From Fragilariopsis cylindrus CCMP1102 (lineage: Eukaryota; Bacillariophyta; Bacillariophyceae; Bacillariales; Bacillariaceae): DNA of 64,000 bases. The stretch's first letter is position 1; each line of letters opens with the position of its first letter. Made by a program: the position numbers and the translations under genes. A model generated the notes under the pieces. That model did no database searches. It was given only the letters and a program-made list of their open reading frames with translations, and was not told the origin of the DNA. Shown piece after piece: positions 10,268 to 20,154 of the stretch. The stretch lies in the NCBI GenBank assembly GCA_900095095.1, contig FMBT01000294.1:681784-745783 (forward strand), in the 5' to 3' direction.

Positions 10268-12333
10268 TCATTGGATTGATTCAGTCCAATAATCATCACG
10301 TTTTTTCTTCCAACTACCAACTGCTCTCGGTCGAGTATGACGTTCGGAAATTTCACTCCATATGTTACAATGTCGTGGGTTGGGATAAATGCCAGCAGTA
10401 GTCATTTCATTTAGTGAATCCACAGCGGCGCCCCAATCTCCTGTAACGACCGATGCTTGAACTAATAAACTATAACTACCTTTATCTTTCGCACAAAGAT
10501 CATGCACATTCAATGTTTCATCTTCTCCAGCTGTTCGATTTGATAACATGGTTTCTAGAATTTCTTTAGAAATTTTTGTGTATCCCAAACTTTGATACGC
10601 GGCTGCAGTCAAGATTTAGAAAGAAATTGTGACGAATTGAGTCATTAAGTTAGTGTGTTTTTTGTGACGAATTGAGTCATTTAGTTAGTGTGTTGATATT
10701 CAGTAAACATGGAAACAAAAAAGGACTGCAACGCAACGTAGAATGCAATAAAGTACATGCTGCTAGTAGTTAATCCCCAAAACATACCTGCAAGTGGATT
10801 GAAATAGTACGCAACTAATGGAATGTTATGATCTTCCGGCAACGTCGATAATATTTCTAAAGCAGTATCAAGAGGGATTCTTCGTAAGGCTGCTTCTCGT
10901 TCCTCCTGTTCCGGTGATAATGGTGGATCGTGACTTTTCTTCTTTTGTCTTGACCGTAGTCGTGAGGCACGAACAGTAGCACGTACTAAACTATGTACCA
11001 TATCGTCCGTGACATAAACACTACCTTTCTTAGTCATTTCGTTGGTCTTGCTGTTTTTGGTGGACAACTTACCACCATTTCTTTGAATCTTATTTCTGCT
11101 AGGTTTCGTTTGAGACTGTTTTTTTGTCTGTGTTTGTGTCAGTTGTTGTTGCCGGTTAATATTTCCATTTCCATTCCTATTTTCATTTCCATTGTTTCTT
11201 TCTATTTCACTCATTTCCTGCTGGTAAACATAATGATAAATTTCTAACGCACGTTGCCATAATCCTAATTTAGCACAAGCTTGCATCGCACCTTCGTGAT
11301 GTATATTTGAACGTTGTATTTGTGGAAAATTTGGATCTCCTTCCAGAAGTGCCATACGATCATATGTTCGCAGGGCAAGTTTCCACAAACTAGGTTTGTT
11401 TCGTTTACGAACATTCCTCCAAATACTGTTACGAAATCCTTGATTATTCATAGCGGGAGATTGTGTCCGAAAACTTGGATTGACATCGGATATACCCGAA
11501 TGTGGATACCATCGGCGTTGTTGTGATTGTTGTTCACCAAATTCAGATGGTAAGGGCGTCGTCGTATATTTTATTGTTGATGATGGTGATGTCGTTGCCA
11601 TTGTCCGTTTATTGTAATCTGAATCTTCAACAAGTTTACGAGCCATTTCAAAAATAAGGGCAGGTCCACCTGCTAATGTTTTGAATAATTCATTTTGACC
11701 GGTAGCTTGAAATGGATCCGTTATCGGCGGTATAGGTTGTTCTAGTTGTTGTTGTTGTTTCCAGAATCCCAGCGATGGTTTTGGACTATTGTCATTAGTT
11801 TGATTCGTTGTCGTTGTTGTCGTCGTCGACATCGATGACGTAGAAATATTATCGATAGGATTTTCATCCTCATTGTTGTTATCATCATTATTACGTATTG
11901 GAGTGAACATATTGTGTCTATTATTATATTGTGTACACGACCATCTACTCGTTGGATAACCAACAAGACAAAATGCATCAATGAGTTGTATATGCGCACA
12001 ACACAACTGTAAAGCCAAAACAAGTACAAGCACAACATATATTTGTAGCAGCAATTTTTTTGCCTGAAAGCGACGACACTTCGTCGTCGTAATCATCTTC
12101 ACATGCCTAGAAGTATTTTCTTGGCTGTTTTTCCTTCTTCGTTTATATAATGGTATGATGGATGATGACGAAGATTCGGCTATCAGTTGGCTCTTGTCAT
12201 GACAATGATTGTGCGGAAAAAGAAAAAGGTATTTGTCCTTACTATCATTCGTTGGAAGCTTTGTCGTCGTCGTCGTCATCATCATCTTAAATTGACGTGT
12301 CAAGGGAATCAAAGTAGATAGTCTGTAACTCAA
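10268..12333 (-). CDS. Plastid-targeted PPR-like helical repeat protein (two exons)
   Basis: Exon 1 is 12333-10788 and exon 2 is 10602-10268, joined in phase 1 (donor GTATGT, acceptor CTGCAG); 626 aa from the first ATG. A better start is probably the in-frame ATG at 12096, which puts a Lys/Arg start and a hydrophobic core (LLLQIYVVLVLVLALQLCC) right before an Ala-Phe junction (LIDAFCLVG), the usual diatom plastid signal. The C-terminal half has paired helices of the pentatricopeptide kind (LWKLALRTYDRMALLEG; GAMQACAKLGLWQRALEIY; the last exon has AAYQSLGYTKISKEILETML and ASVVTGDWGAAVDSLNEM). Such proteins usually bind organelle RNA. The middle is poly-Asn/Thr/Gln low complexity. The PPR call is by pattern only; no repeat is canonical over 35 residues. 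Confidence 0.7.
10629..10694. repeat. Tandem direct repeat inside the PPR-like gene intron
   Basis: A 31-bp unit beginning GTGACGAATTGAGTCATT occurs at 10629-10659 and again at 10664-10694 with one mismatch, within the intron 10603-10787. It is a recent local duplication close to the 3' splice site of the minus-strand gene. Confidence 0.8.
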
Positions 12334-12559
12334 ATATGAATTCTAATTCGTAAGCAAACGAGTTGAAATTTGATGTTCAGTGTATTCATTATTCATTATT
12401 CATTCGCTTTCTTGTTTCTTGTTGTTCAATTGTTTCTTGTTTTAAATTTCTCAAAATGCAAAATGGTCTGTCCAGTACTCTTCGCTAACTCTGAAAGCTG
12501 AAATGAAAGATTTTCTTTTCGCGACCAAAATCTGACGTGGCCTGATTGACATAGAATAC

Positions 12560-12655
12560 CTGATAAAGAAATATTCTTTTCTTAACGTATTCACCAATCA
12601 CAGCGAACATCTGATAAAGAAACATTCTTTTCTACCGTATTCACCAATCACAGCG
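12560..12655. promoter_or_regulatory. Duplicated CCAAT-containing module in a bidirectional promoter
   Basis: A 45-46 bp unit running from CTGATAAAGAAA to CACCAATCACAGCG is present twice (12560-12605 and 12611-12655) with few differences. Each copy carries CCAAT and GATAA. It lies in the 600-bp gap between the divergently transcribed PPR-like gene and the DUF2358 gene, both of which encode predicted plastid proteins. Confidence 0.6.
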
Positions 12656-12934
12656 CTGTATTTTGTTTACTGAATAATGTGAATGGCATTTTCGTCATCT
12701 ATCTTTTCTCAATCAGCACATACGGTACAGTACTACGTACAGTTCCAGTTATTTCATATTCTTCGTTGTGACGAAGAATTGCAACAACACAAGCTGAACA
12801 CATCAACACGACTGCGTCTAAAGTAACAAAAGTTCTCATCCTTCATCTTATAACGACATAAATCATTTTCATAAAGTTCAAACACCAAGACGCAACAACA
12901 AGGAAAAAGTTAACCCAAAAAACCAACTAAGACG

Positions 12935-13069
12935 ATGAGAATAACGATATATAATAACAGTAACAACATCAAGAACAACATCATTGCAGACGGCGAAGGA
13001 GAGACTTCATTATCATATATTATGGTAACGAGCGATAATCATGGCAGACGCGACGACGACGACAACACC

Positions 13070-13100
<31 letters not shown>

Positions 13101-14998
13101 GCAACAACCATCTATCTACGGGAAAGAGAATGAAAAAGAGAACCGTCATCGCAACTGCATCTGCAGCAACTGCTTTTATCTTAATCAGTTGCTGTGCCAT
13201 CACCTTTAATAGTCGTTATAATACTGCCGATGCATTCAACATCGCTCGACGACCATTTTCTACGACGACTAATGCTAATAACAATCAAGCATCCGTTTTC
13301 AGACTACATGCCGCTACGCCTACACGTACTTCTGATACCAATATCAAGCGAACAACAACGGAAGACGTTTGTTATTCTCTTGCATCTTCATCTCCTCCTG
13401 ATGAGAAGGAGAGTGAATTATCATCTTATCCTTCTTCGTCTACTCCTTCACCTCCTTCTAATCATTATGATCGTCAAGAATTTGAGATGCAAGTAGGTAG
13501 AGCGATGGACACATTGAGGACTGATTATCCTGATATTCTTATTAAAGATCCAGGTACGTTCCGTTTTGATTTCTGATCTCCGATTAAATTATATTATATT
13601 ATATAATGTGATACTTGTTTATGACGTACTTGATGACTTTTGATTGTTGGATCAATCCTCATTTTTACTGCTTCTACTGCATCTCTCTCACCTGCTTTCT
13701 CAATTTTCTGTTGATAATGCTAATCCTAATCCTTTTAAAAAAAAGACTACTCCATATACAGTTCAGATTTGGAACTAATCGATCCTAGTGGTGTTCACCT
13801 GCATGGTGTTCAGAATTATGAAAAAGCTATTCGGATTGTTCATTCATTAGTTGGGATATTTTACTGTCCAGAACGATCTAGTATAACATTCCGAATGTGT
13901 TTCGATAAGGCACGACAGAATATTCGTATCCATTGGAATGCAAGGATTATACCCAAAGCAATATTCGGTGGTACGAAAACTACATTACACGTTGATGGGA
14001 TATCAATTTATGAACTTGATCGAGTTAATGGAAATATCACCCAGCATAGATTAGAACGATTGGTTATGAACGATGATTATGTTACACCCGAACAGGGTGT
14101 ATTCGCAGCATTACGTAGACATGCAATCCAATCTGAAGTGGCTGGTATCCCTTCCTTGAGTGATGGACATCATCCTATTATTATGGATAATAATGTCAAC
14201 AACAACAACAATTACGGCAGCAAGAACCTCCCAAACAACATCCTGCACTTTCAAGATAATAATTATAATATCTTTTCGTCGTCGTCGAGACGATCTATAC
14301 TATTTCGTGATGAAGATGCATCTTCGTTGAGTAAATCGTCATTCACCACTGCATCTTCATCGCGTCTTTTGAACAGTGTATCTTCGTCGTCAAGTCATCC
14401 ATCAGATAAGGATGGTGGTTTGACTTCATCAACGTCGCACTCGCAACAACAAAAACAACAAATACTCCAACCGATGGAGTCTGCTGGGTTCGATCAATCT
14501 TCGTCTTCTGCTACCACTGTTCCTGCTAATTCTAATTCCAATTTACCTTCTCCAGTAACACAAATGGATACGACGATGAATAAAGAACTTGAAACAAAAA
14601 ATTTGTTACGTAAAAAGTTTGGATTGAAACCACTTGATATGGAAGAATTTGTTGAATTGGAAGGGAAAGTAGCTGAAATGGACATCCAACAAAAGAAAAA
14701 GGTAGCCGCTGCTATGGTTGAATTGGAACGAGCGAAGCAAGAAAAAGCAAACAGTGGTGGTGGATTTTTAAATAAAATGTTTGGTAATGTTTTGAAGGAC
14801 ACATGTGAATCGAATTATGATTGCGAATCACCGGAAGTATGTTGTGATTTTGGTATCAAAAAAATGTGTTGTTCTAGTGGAATGCGTGTATTTAATGGAC
14901 TACCACCCAAGCAGCAAGGTCAAATGATTAAAGTTCCGCTTACCAATCCAAATCCGTACCCTCCCGGTGATCCACGTAACAGAGACCCTTGGGGTTAA
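12935..14998 (+). CDS. Plastid-targeted DUF2358 protein with Cys-rich tail (two exons)
   Basis: Exons 12935-13553 and 13746-14998 join in phase 1 (donor GTACGT, acceptor AAAG), giving 623 aa. The join restores the family sequence across the intron (KDP before it; DYSIYSSDLELIDPSGV after it), typical of the DUF2358/NTF2-like fold found in plants, algae and cyanobacteria, whose role is unknown. A signal peptide probably starts at the internal ATG 13130 (MKKRTVIATASAATAFILIS) and ends at Ala-Asp-Ala-Phe (F101), a plastid signal. After the domain (about 180-325) come about 200 residues of Ser/Asn low complexity, a Lys/Glu helix, then a 64-residue tail with six cysteines in C-X5-C-X5-CC-X7-CC, which is not part of DUF2358 as I know it. 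Confidence 0.8.
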
Positions 14999-15718
14999 TA
15001 ATCTTTCAGAATACCGTACAAAGGAGCAGGCGAAGAGATACCCTTAGAAACAATCAACTCCGGTAAAACGATATCATCACAAGAAAAATGACAGCATCAT
15101 GATGCGTACTAAGCATTGACGAATAAAGTAATCGAGACTTGCAAAAGAAGCGAGCAAACGTACTATCTTTACGTACTCGATTCGTTTCACATATTTTCCT
15201 GTCCGATATGAATATTATTCCATCACGATGCGCTTAAGTGGTAATGATACGGAAGAGGAAAACGACTATAATAATCATTTTTCTTCGGTCACCTATATAT
15301 TATGTTAAGGGTATTTGAATTATTTATTCAATCATCGCGACACTGCTAAAAACGACATAAGATTTCTCTCAATCATATTAAAAAATTATAACAATAGCTA
15401 TTAAAAATATAAAAGTACTTCCCATCTGTATTAACTATGAATTTATACTAGTATATATATCGAGATATAACGAAATAATCTATTCTCTACAAGTAATTTA
15501 TTAGCAACCTGGATATATGCCGTTGTTTTGTTCCCGAGATATCGGTGGTGTCCAAAAAATATGTGTACTTAAATTGCGCATACAGTTACTACTGGTAGCA
15601 TCAACAAAATTTGGCGATGTCATTCATGTTGAAGTTCGAAGAAAACCAGCCAATCCTATCTAACGATCTCATTTGACAATAAACTACCGAACATTAATTT
15701 ATGTAATAGTACTATATA
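14999..15718. other. Tail-to-tail intergenic region
   Basis: AT-rich 3' flanks of the DUF2358 gene (+) and the Snf7-like gene (-). No gene or repeat recognised. Confidence 0.6.
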
Positions 15719-17605
15719 TCAACCCATCACATCATTGATAACTCCTTCAACCGACGACGACGACGACGACGATTTTTCCATCACTGGTGCATTAACTGGT
15801 ACTGTCGGTAGGAAGGTTGGCATAGACAAAAGTGAAACATCGTCGTCATCGACCACGCCATTCATTCCCTGCCTTGACTTTTTTTTCTCCTCGGGTGAAA
15901 GCCATTCTTCTAGCTCCTCCATCAATTCTTCATCTGTATCCTCTCCAACTTCGAGTTCCGGTAACGGTGCGCTCATGTTTGCCAAGTCTACCATAATTGC
16001 GTTAGGATTCCCAATGCTTTGTTGATATCCAGCGATGGCCGCTTGCGCTTCGTCCAATGCCTTTTTTACGTGACGGTCCTCAAAGGCTGATTCCAACATG
16101 AACATTTGTGTTTCCATGTTGAAAACAGCGGCCTTAGTTACATCCGTTTGTCGTTCTAATCTTTTTTTGTGTGCTACACATTTCAACGCTTCTTTTTTGT
16201 TCTTTTCCTTCAGAAAGGCCTTTGCGGCACGAAGCAGGGACGGTATCTGCATTTCTTCGATTTCTTCCAGTCGATCTTCTTGAAGAGAAATCGCCCGTTG
16301 GAGTTTATCGATGGTGGCCTTCTCTTTCTTACTTTGATGTGTCTGTTGCGCAGCGATGATAGTAGCGGTGGTACTAGCAATAGTAGTAGTAGTAATGTTG
16401 GTGGCATCCAACAGTGATTCGTTTTCATTTTGACTTCGTTGGCATTGTTCCCCAACCTTATTTCCAGGTGTTGTCATCAAGAATAAATTCTTCTTCTTAT
16501 TGGAATTACCATTATCAATTTTTGAAGTTGAAGCGACAATATTCTTTGACTTTGAAGATATAGAGATTGAATCAGACAATGAATTGATTTTGGTTCCTTT
16601 CTTCTTGATGAGAGTCGCAGATAGCGGTTTCTCCAAATTTTCTTGCTGCAGGAGTTGTTTTTGTTCCATCTCTTGAGGATGAGAATATTGTTGTGTATTG
16701 TTTTCAGCTGCCCTCTTAGTCACTATTGTCGTGGATGCTTTCCTATTAGAATCATCCTTATCTACTGACGGAGTGGGAGTTTTTGGATTCGATTTTCTCT
16801 CTTCACCAGTAAACCAATTCTTGATTATGTTCCCTCCTTTTGCCTTCGTTTTGATAGACTTTGATGCAACAACAGAAGTTTTCTCTTTGTCTTCGTTTTG
16901 ATTAGCATAATCGTCGGTGGATGACATTTGGGCTTGCATGGCAGATAGTTTAGCCATGGCACTCTGTTCGATTTCCTTTTTTTTTGTACCGGTATTCTTT
17001 TTCTTTGTTGTGACGTTATTTTGTTCAATTTCTTTCTTCCTTTGAGATTTTTGTTGGGCGTAGAATTCTTCTCGTTCTTTTTCTAGGATATTGCGTTTTT
17101 GTTGTTCTTTCTGCCGCACCTCATCAACCTGCTGCTTCCGGTGCTCTTCTGCTTCCAATTTTTGAATTTCCTCTTCTTCTCCTGCAATCATTTCCGTCTT
17201 GATTTTCATCAGTTCTTCTGCGTCCATTCGTTGCTTTATGACGTTCATCATGCACAAAACATCTTCGACTTGCGATGCCAATCGTTTTTTGCCTTTGCTG
17301 TTAGTATTTCTTTTCCATTCAGGATGTTGGGGCAAACTAGAAACACCGAGATTTGCAAATCTTAATCCATACACGTATGCTTCGTTCAACCGCCGTTCAT
17401 ATACGGCATTTTGGAAATGATCAAGAAGACGATCAGAAATATTAAAATATTTTAATAGTGGATACGATTCTAATACTCGTAGTTGGTTTGCGGAATCGGC
17501 TTCCTTCAAAGCTTTACGTCGTCCCGCACTCGGAGATGATGATGACACGGTCGAACGTCCATCTTCTTCTGTTAGGATGGGAGCTGCTGTAGTTGTTGAT
17601 ACCAT
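15719..17605 (-). CDS. ESCRT-III Snf7-family protein with N-terminal USP8/AMSH-like domain
   Basis: A single-exon protein of 628 aa. The C-terminal part (about 431-580) is a Snf7/CHMP4-like core: a first helix TIDKLQRAISLQEDRLEEIE, then KNKKEALKCVAHKKRLERQ matching the NK-x2-AL-x2-L-x-RKK-x2-E pattern, then the helix with METQMFMLESAF, and an acidic end (DTDEELMEELEEWL) like the autoinhibitory tail. Snf7 proteins polymerise to cut membranes at endosomes and in cytokinesis. The N-terminus (about 35-150) reads like the MIT-related USP8 dimerisation domain of AMSH/USP8 (LLKYFNISDRLLDHF, LNEAYVYGLRFANLG, LPQHPEW). The two are separated by about 280 residues of charged coiled coil and low complexity. 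An adapter and a polymer subunit in one chain would be unusual. Confidence 0.75.
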   Translation of the reverse strand: MVSTTTAAPILTEEDGRSTVSSSSPSAGRRKALKEADSANQLRVLESYPLLKYFNISDRLLDHFQNAVYERRLNEAYVYGLRFANLGVSSLPQHPEWKRNTNSKGKKRLASQVEDVLCMMNVIKQRMDAEELMKIKTEMIAGEEEEIQKLEAEEHRKQQVDEVRQKEQQKRNILEKEREEFYAQQKSQRKKEIEQNNVTTKKKNTGTKKKEIEQSAMAKLSAMQAQMSSTDDYANQNEDKEKTSVVASKSIKTKAKGGNIIKNWFTGEERKSNPKTPTPSVDKDDSNRKASTTIVTKRAAENNTQQYSHPQEMEQKQLLQQENLEKPLSATLIKKKGTKINSLSDSISISSKSKNIVASTSKIDNGNSNKKKNLFLMTTPGNKVGEQCQRSQNENESLLDATNITTTTIASTTATIIAAQQTHQSKKEKATIDKLQRAISLQEDRLEEIEEMQIPSLLRAAKAFLKEKNKKEALKCVAHKKRLERQTDVTKAAVFNMETQMFMLESAFEDRHVKKALDEAQAAIAGYQQSIGNPNAIMVDLANMSAPLPELEVGEDTDEELMEELEEWLSPEEKKKSRQGMNGVVDDDDVSLLSMPTFLPTVPVNAPVMEKSSSSSSSVEGVINDVMG

Positions 17606-17980
17606 GGCAACAAACTCTCTTGTACGACTTTCGATAAGGTTGCTATGTTGTGGACTGTACTTTATGAATAAAGTTTATGAATAAAAGAGCGAGAATTTTA
17701 AATCTCTTGATCTCATATTTAAAAATTGATAATCTCTCTCGCTTCCGCATAACTTTTACTGTACCTGTACCGTACTAATAAAGTAGTAAGGTAATAATTT
17801 TAGTCGTGTCTATTTGATCGATTGAGTCAAACCTGAGTCGTGCAGATGATTTGGGGAGGGGACAGTTTAATTTCGCAATTAGTTGCTACAATTTTATTTT
17901 GATTTTGGAAATTTAAAAATAGAGACGATGGCAAACGATAAAATTAATTACAACCACGATGCAGATGAAGCTAGCAGACA
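17606..17980. promoter_or_regulatory. Divergent promoter region, Snf7-like (-) and nuclease (+)
   Basis: A 375-bp head-to-head gap shared by the two genes. It contains TGTACCTGTACCGTAC near 17760-17776 and a duplicated AATAAAGTTTATGAATAAA near 17663-17688. No gene fits here. Confidence 0.4.
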
Positions 17981-19081
17981 ATGATCCGTAGTAATCGGAG
18001 AGCAATTTCAATTGCGGCGTCAGCGACAGCATATGCGCTATCCTCGTGGCTAATCGGCCCAAAGCTCGACGATCATGGCGATCATTCTATATCTAATAGA
18101 TATTGTCATTGCGCTTGGCTTTTTGGGGGCGCATCCACCACCGCCATGCCAACAGACAACACAAGCAACAACAACAACAACAACAACGCACAACAAGTCG
18201 TTGCAGGATCTCTGTCTGCTTCTCCCGTCCTTCCGATTCGAATTATTCATCCCAACCCTAATTTAGAAATCGCGTTTGATGTACGGACTCGAACACCGAT
18301 TTATGTGATGGAGAAATTGGACAAAACAATATTGCCCAAACGCGGAGAGGGAGGACGTCGACGACGTCCAAATTTTCATGAAGACAAGAATATTGAACAA
18401 GAAGAATTCCGTTCAAAACTTTCTCATTATCACAAATCGGGATTCGATCGAGGACATATGGCTCCTGGAGCTGACTTCCCTGGAGATTCAACCCAGGATA
18501 CTTACACGCTTTGTAATGTTGCGCCTCAAAATCCAGCTTGCAACAGGGGTATTTGGAACGTTTTAGAAGAGTGGATTCGGAGACTTGTTCACTCCAATGA
18601 GATCGCCGCCACCTCAACAGTTTACGTAGTGACGGGACCCTTGTGGCTACCTAAGAGACAAGTGGGAGATAGAAAATTCGAATATCAATATTTAGGATTG
18701 GGTCGTCCACCGTCTCTTATCATGGTCCCAACGCACTTTTTCAAGGTTGTGGTGGTAGTTAACGAACACGATCGAACCATTGTCAAGTTCGCCTGTTTTG
18801 TTGTGGGGAACGAAGAGAATTGCCCTTCAAAGAAACTAGAGGATTATGTTGTGCCGTGGAAAGATCTTGAAACCGTTGCAGGACTTCAATTCTTTCCAAA
18901 CTGGGCAAAACCCGAATGGAAAGATCATGCCGATCAAGTTATGAAATTTCAGGTTCCAGCTAGTGTCGGAAACAATGCGTCTCGGATGCTCTTGACGGAT
19001 CGTTCTTCCAAGAGTCAACATAAATCTAAAGATAGAAACATCAGAATAAATCATCTATGCGCAGAAGGAAAGTGTAGATAG
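17981..19081 (+). CDS. DNA/RNA non-specific endonuclease, EndoG/NUC1 type
   Basis: A betabetaalpha-Me nuclease that cuts single- and double-stranded DNA and RNA; eukaryotic members sit in mitochondria. One exon, 366 aa. The active-site motif DRGH is at residues 156-159 (SGFDRGHMAPGADF), with the metal-binding Asn side provided by CNVAPQNPACNRGIWNVLE. The later strand VYVVTGPLW and the TFF-type segment PTHFFKVVV are also typical. The N-terminus has a short hydrophobic stretch with Arg residues and no acids (MIRSNRRAISIAASATAYAL), compatible with mitochondrial targeting, then a poly-Asn linker. The family is clear; location and role in cell death are inferred from homologues. Confidence 0.92.
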   Translation: MIRSNRRAISIAASATAYALSSWLIGPKLDDHGDHSISNRYCHCAWLFGGASTTAMPTDNTSNNNNNNNAQQVVAGSLSASPVLPIRIIHPNPNLEIAFDVRTRTPIYVMEKLDKTILPKRGEGGRRRRPNFHEDKNIEQEEFRSKLSHYHKSGFDRGHMAPGADFPGDSTQDTYTLCNVAPQNPACNRGIWNVLEEWIRRLVHSNEIAATSTVYVVTGPLWLPKRQVGDRKFEYQYLGLGRPPSLIMVPTHFFKVVVVVNEHDRTIVKFACFVVGNEENCPSKKLEDYVVPWKDLETVAGLQFFPNWAKPEWKDHADQVMKFQVPASVGNNASRMLLTDRSSKSQHKSKDRNIRINHLCAEGKCR

Positions 19082-20154
19082 TGTCAATTTCTTGACTGAT
19101 CCCTATAATAATAGTGCTACGAAGTTCCCTATTAGTAATGTTATAAAGTTCACTTTACTACTACAATATTCATTTTTTCATTATAAGAAATCTAAAGATA
19201 ACGAAACCATAAGAAAAGGTAATCAACATCAATCTAATAATATATTACAGTAGATACATTATTTTTGAATTTAATCAAGAGAGACTAGACTCAGAGTGTA
19301 AAGGAGGAACAAAAAGACCTGATAGTATCCTTGTAAGTAAACTAAAAGACATCAAGCAGCATAAGCATATTCACCAGTACAAATACGTCGCTACTAAGAG
19401 ATTTAACCACACAGAAAATGGCCTATGTAATGTATACTATCCTGTCACGCAATATCCAAGACCTTGGTGTCATAATAATTACCATCATTTTAAGATATTG
19501 AACACTTGATAGGGCCCAAAGGTTTGCAAATGTAGGCACTGTAGGTCAAACAAGTAAAACCTGATGGAATTTGGACACAGCCGTCTATAGAGCTAGAGGT
19601 AACAAACAGAAAGATAAAATTATGTTATTCCCCCATCTCATTCATGGTGGACTACCTGTGAATCTGGGATTTAAGTGGTTTCTGTACTAAGATTTTCTTA
19701 TGTCTAGCTAGCTGATTATTATGATAATTCAACGCTATTGGTGTCTGATGCATTTACACCAAGTATTAAGGTAACATATATATGCATACATACCTCCATA
19801 CAAAATACACAAATAAATGTGCCTCAGCATGTGAATTTTATCAAAAAAAATGAGTGCATCAATGAAATTTAAAAATCTGACCGACTCTCTTGATTCACGG
19901 TAAAATTCAACCGACACATCCTTGTACGTGAAAACACAGTAAGAAAAGAATTGTTTTTAATGCATCCTCGAACTACCAACCACGGGCATGCCAAAGACAT
20001 AGCCGCTACCGCACCACACGCCCATAACATACCTTTTATTGAATACTAGTAGCTAGAACTTTTACAACATTACAGCAGCAGTTGCAACAGCAATAATACT
20101 GTTACAATAACAAAATACTTGCACCTTTGTTTTACGGTATATTGAACACAACAA
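19082..20154. other. Gene-free intergenic region
   Basis: About 1.07 kb with no reading frame of convincing composition on either strand and no clear repeat. ACGGTATAT lies shortly before the next gene start. Confidence 0.5.

Noticed and set aside
10268-10612. Separate small gene ahead of the PPR-like gene
   Set aside because: The apparent start is a TTG inside an intron; phase and protein continuity make it the second exon of the same gene.
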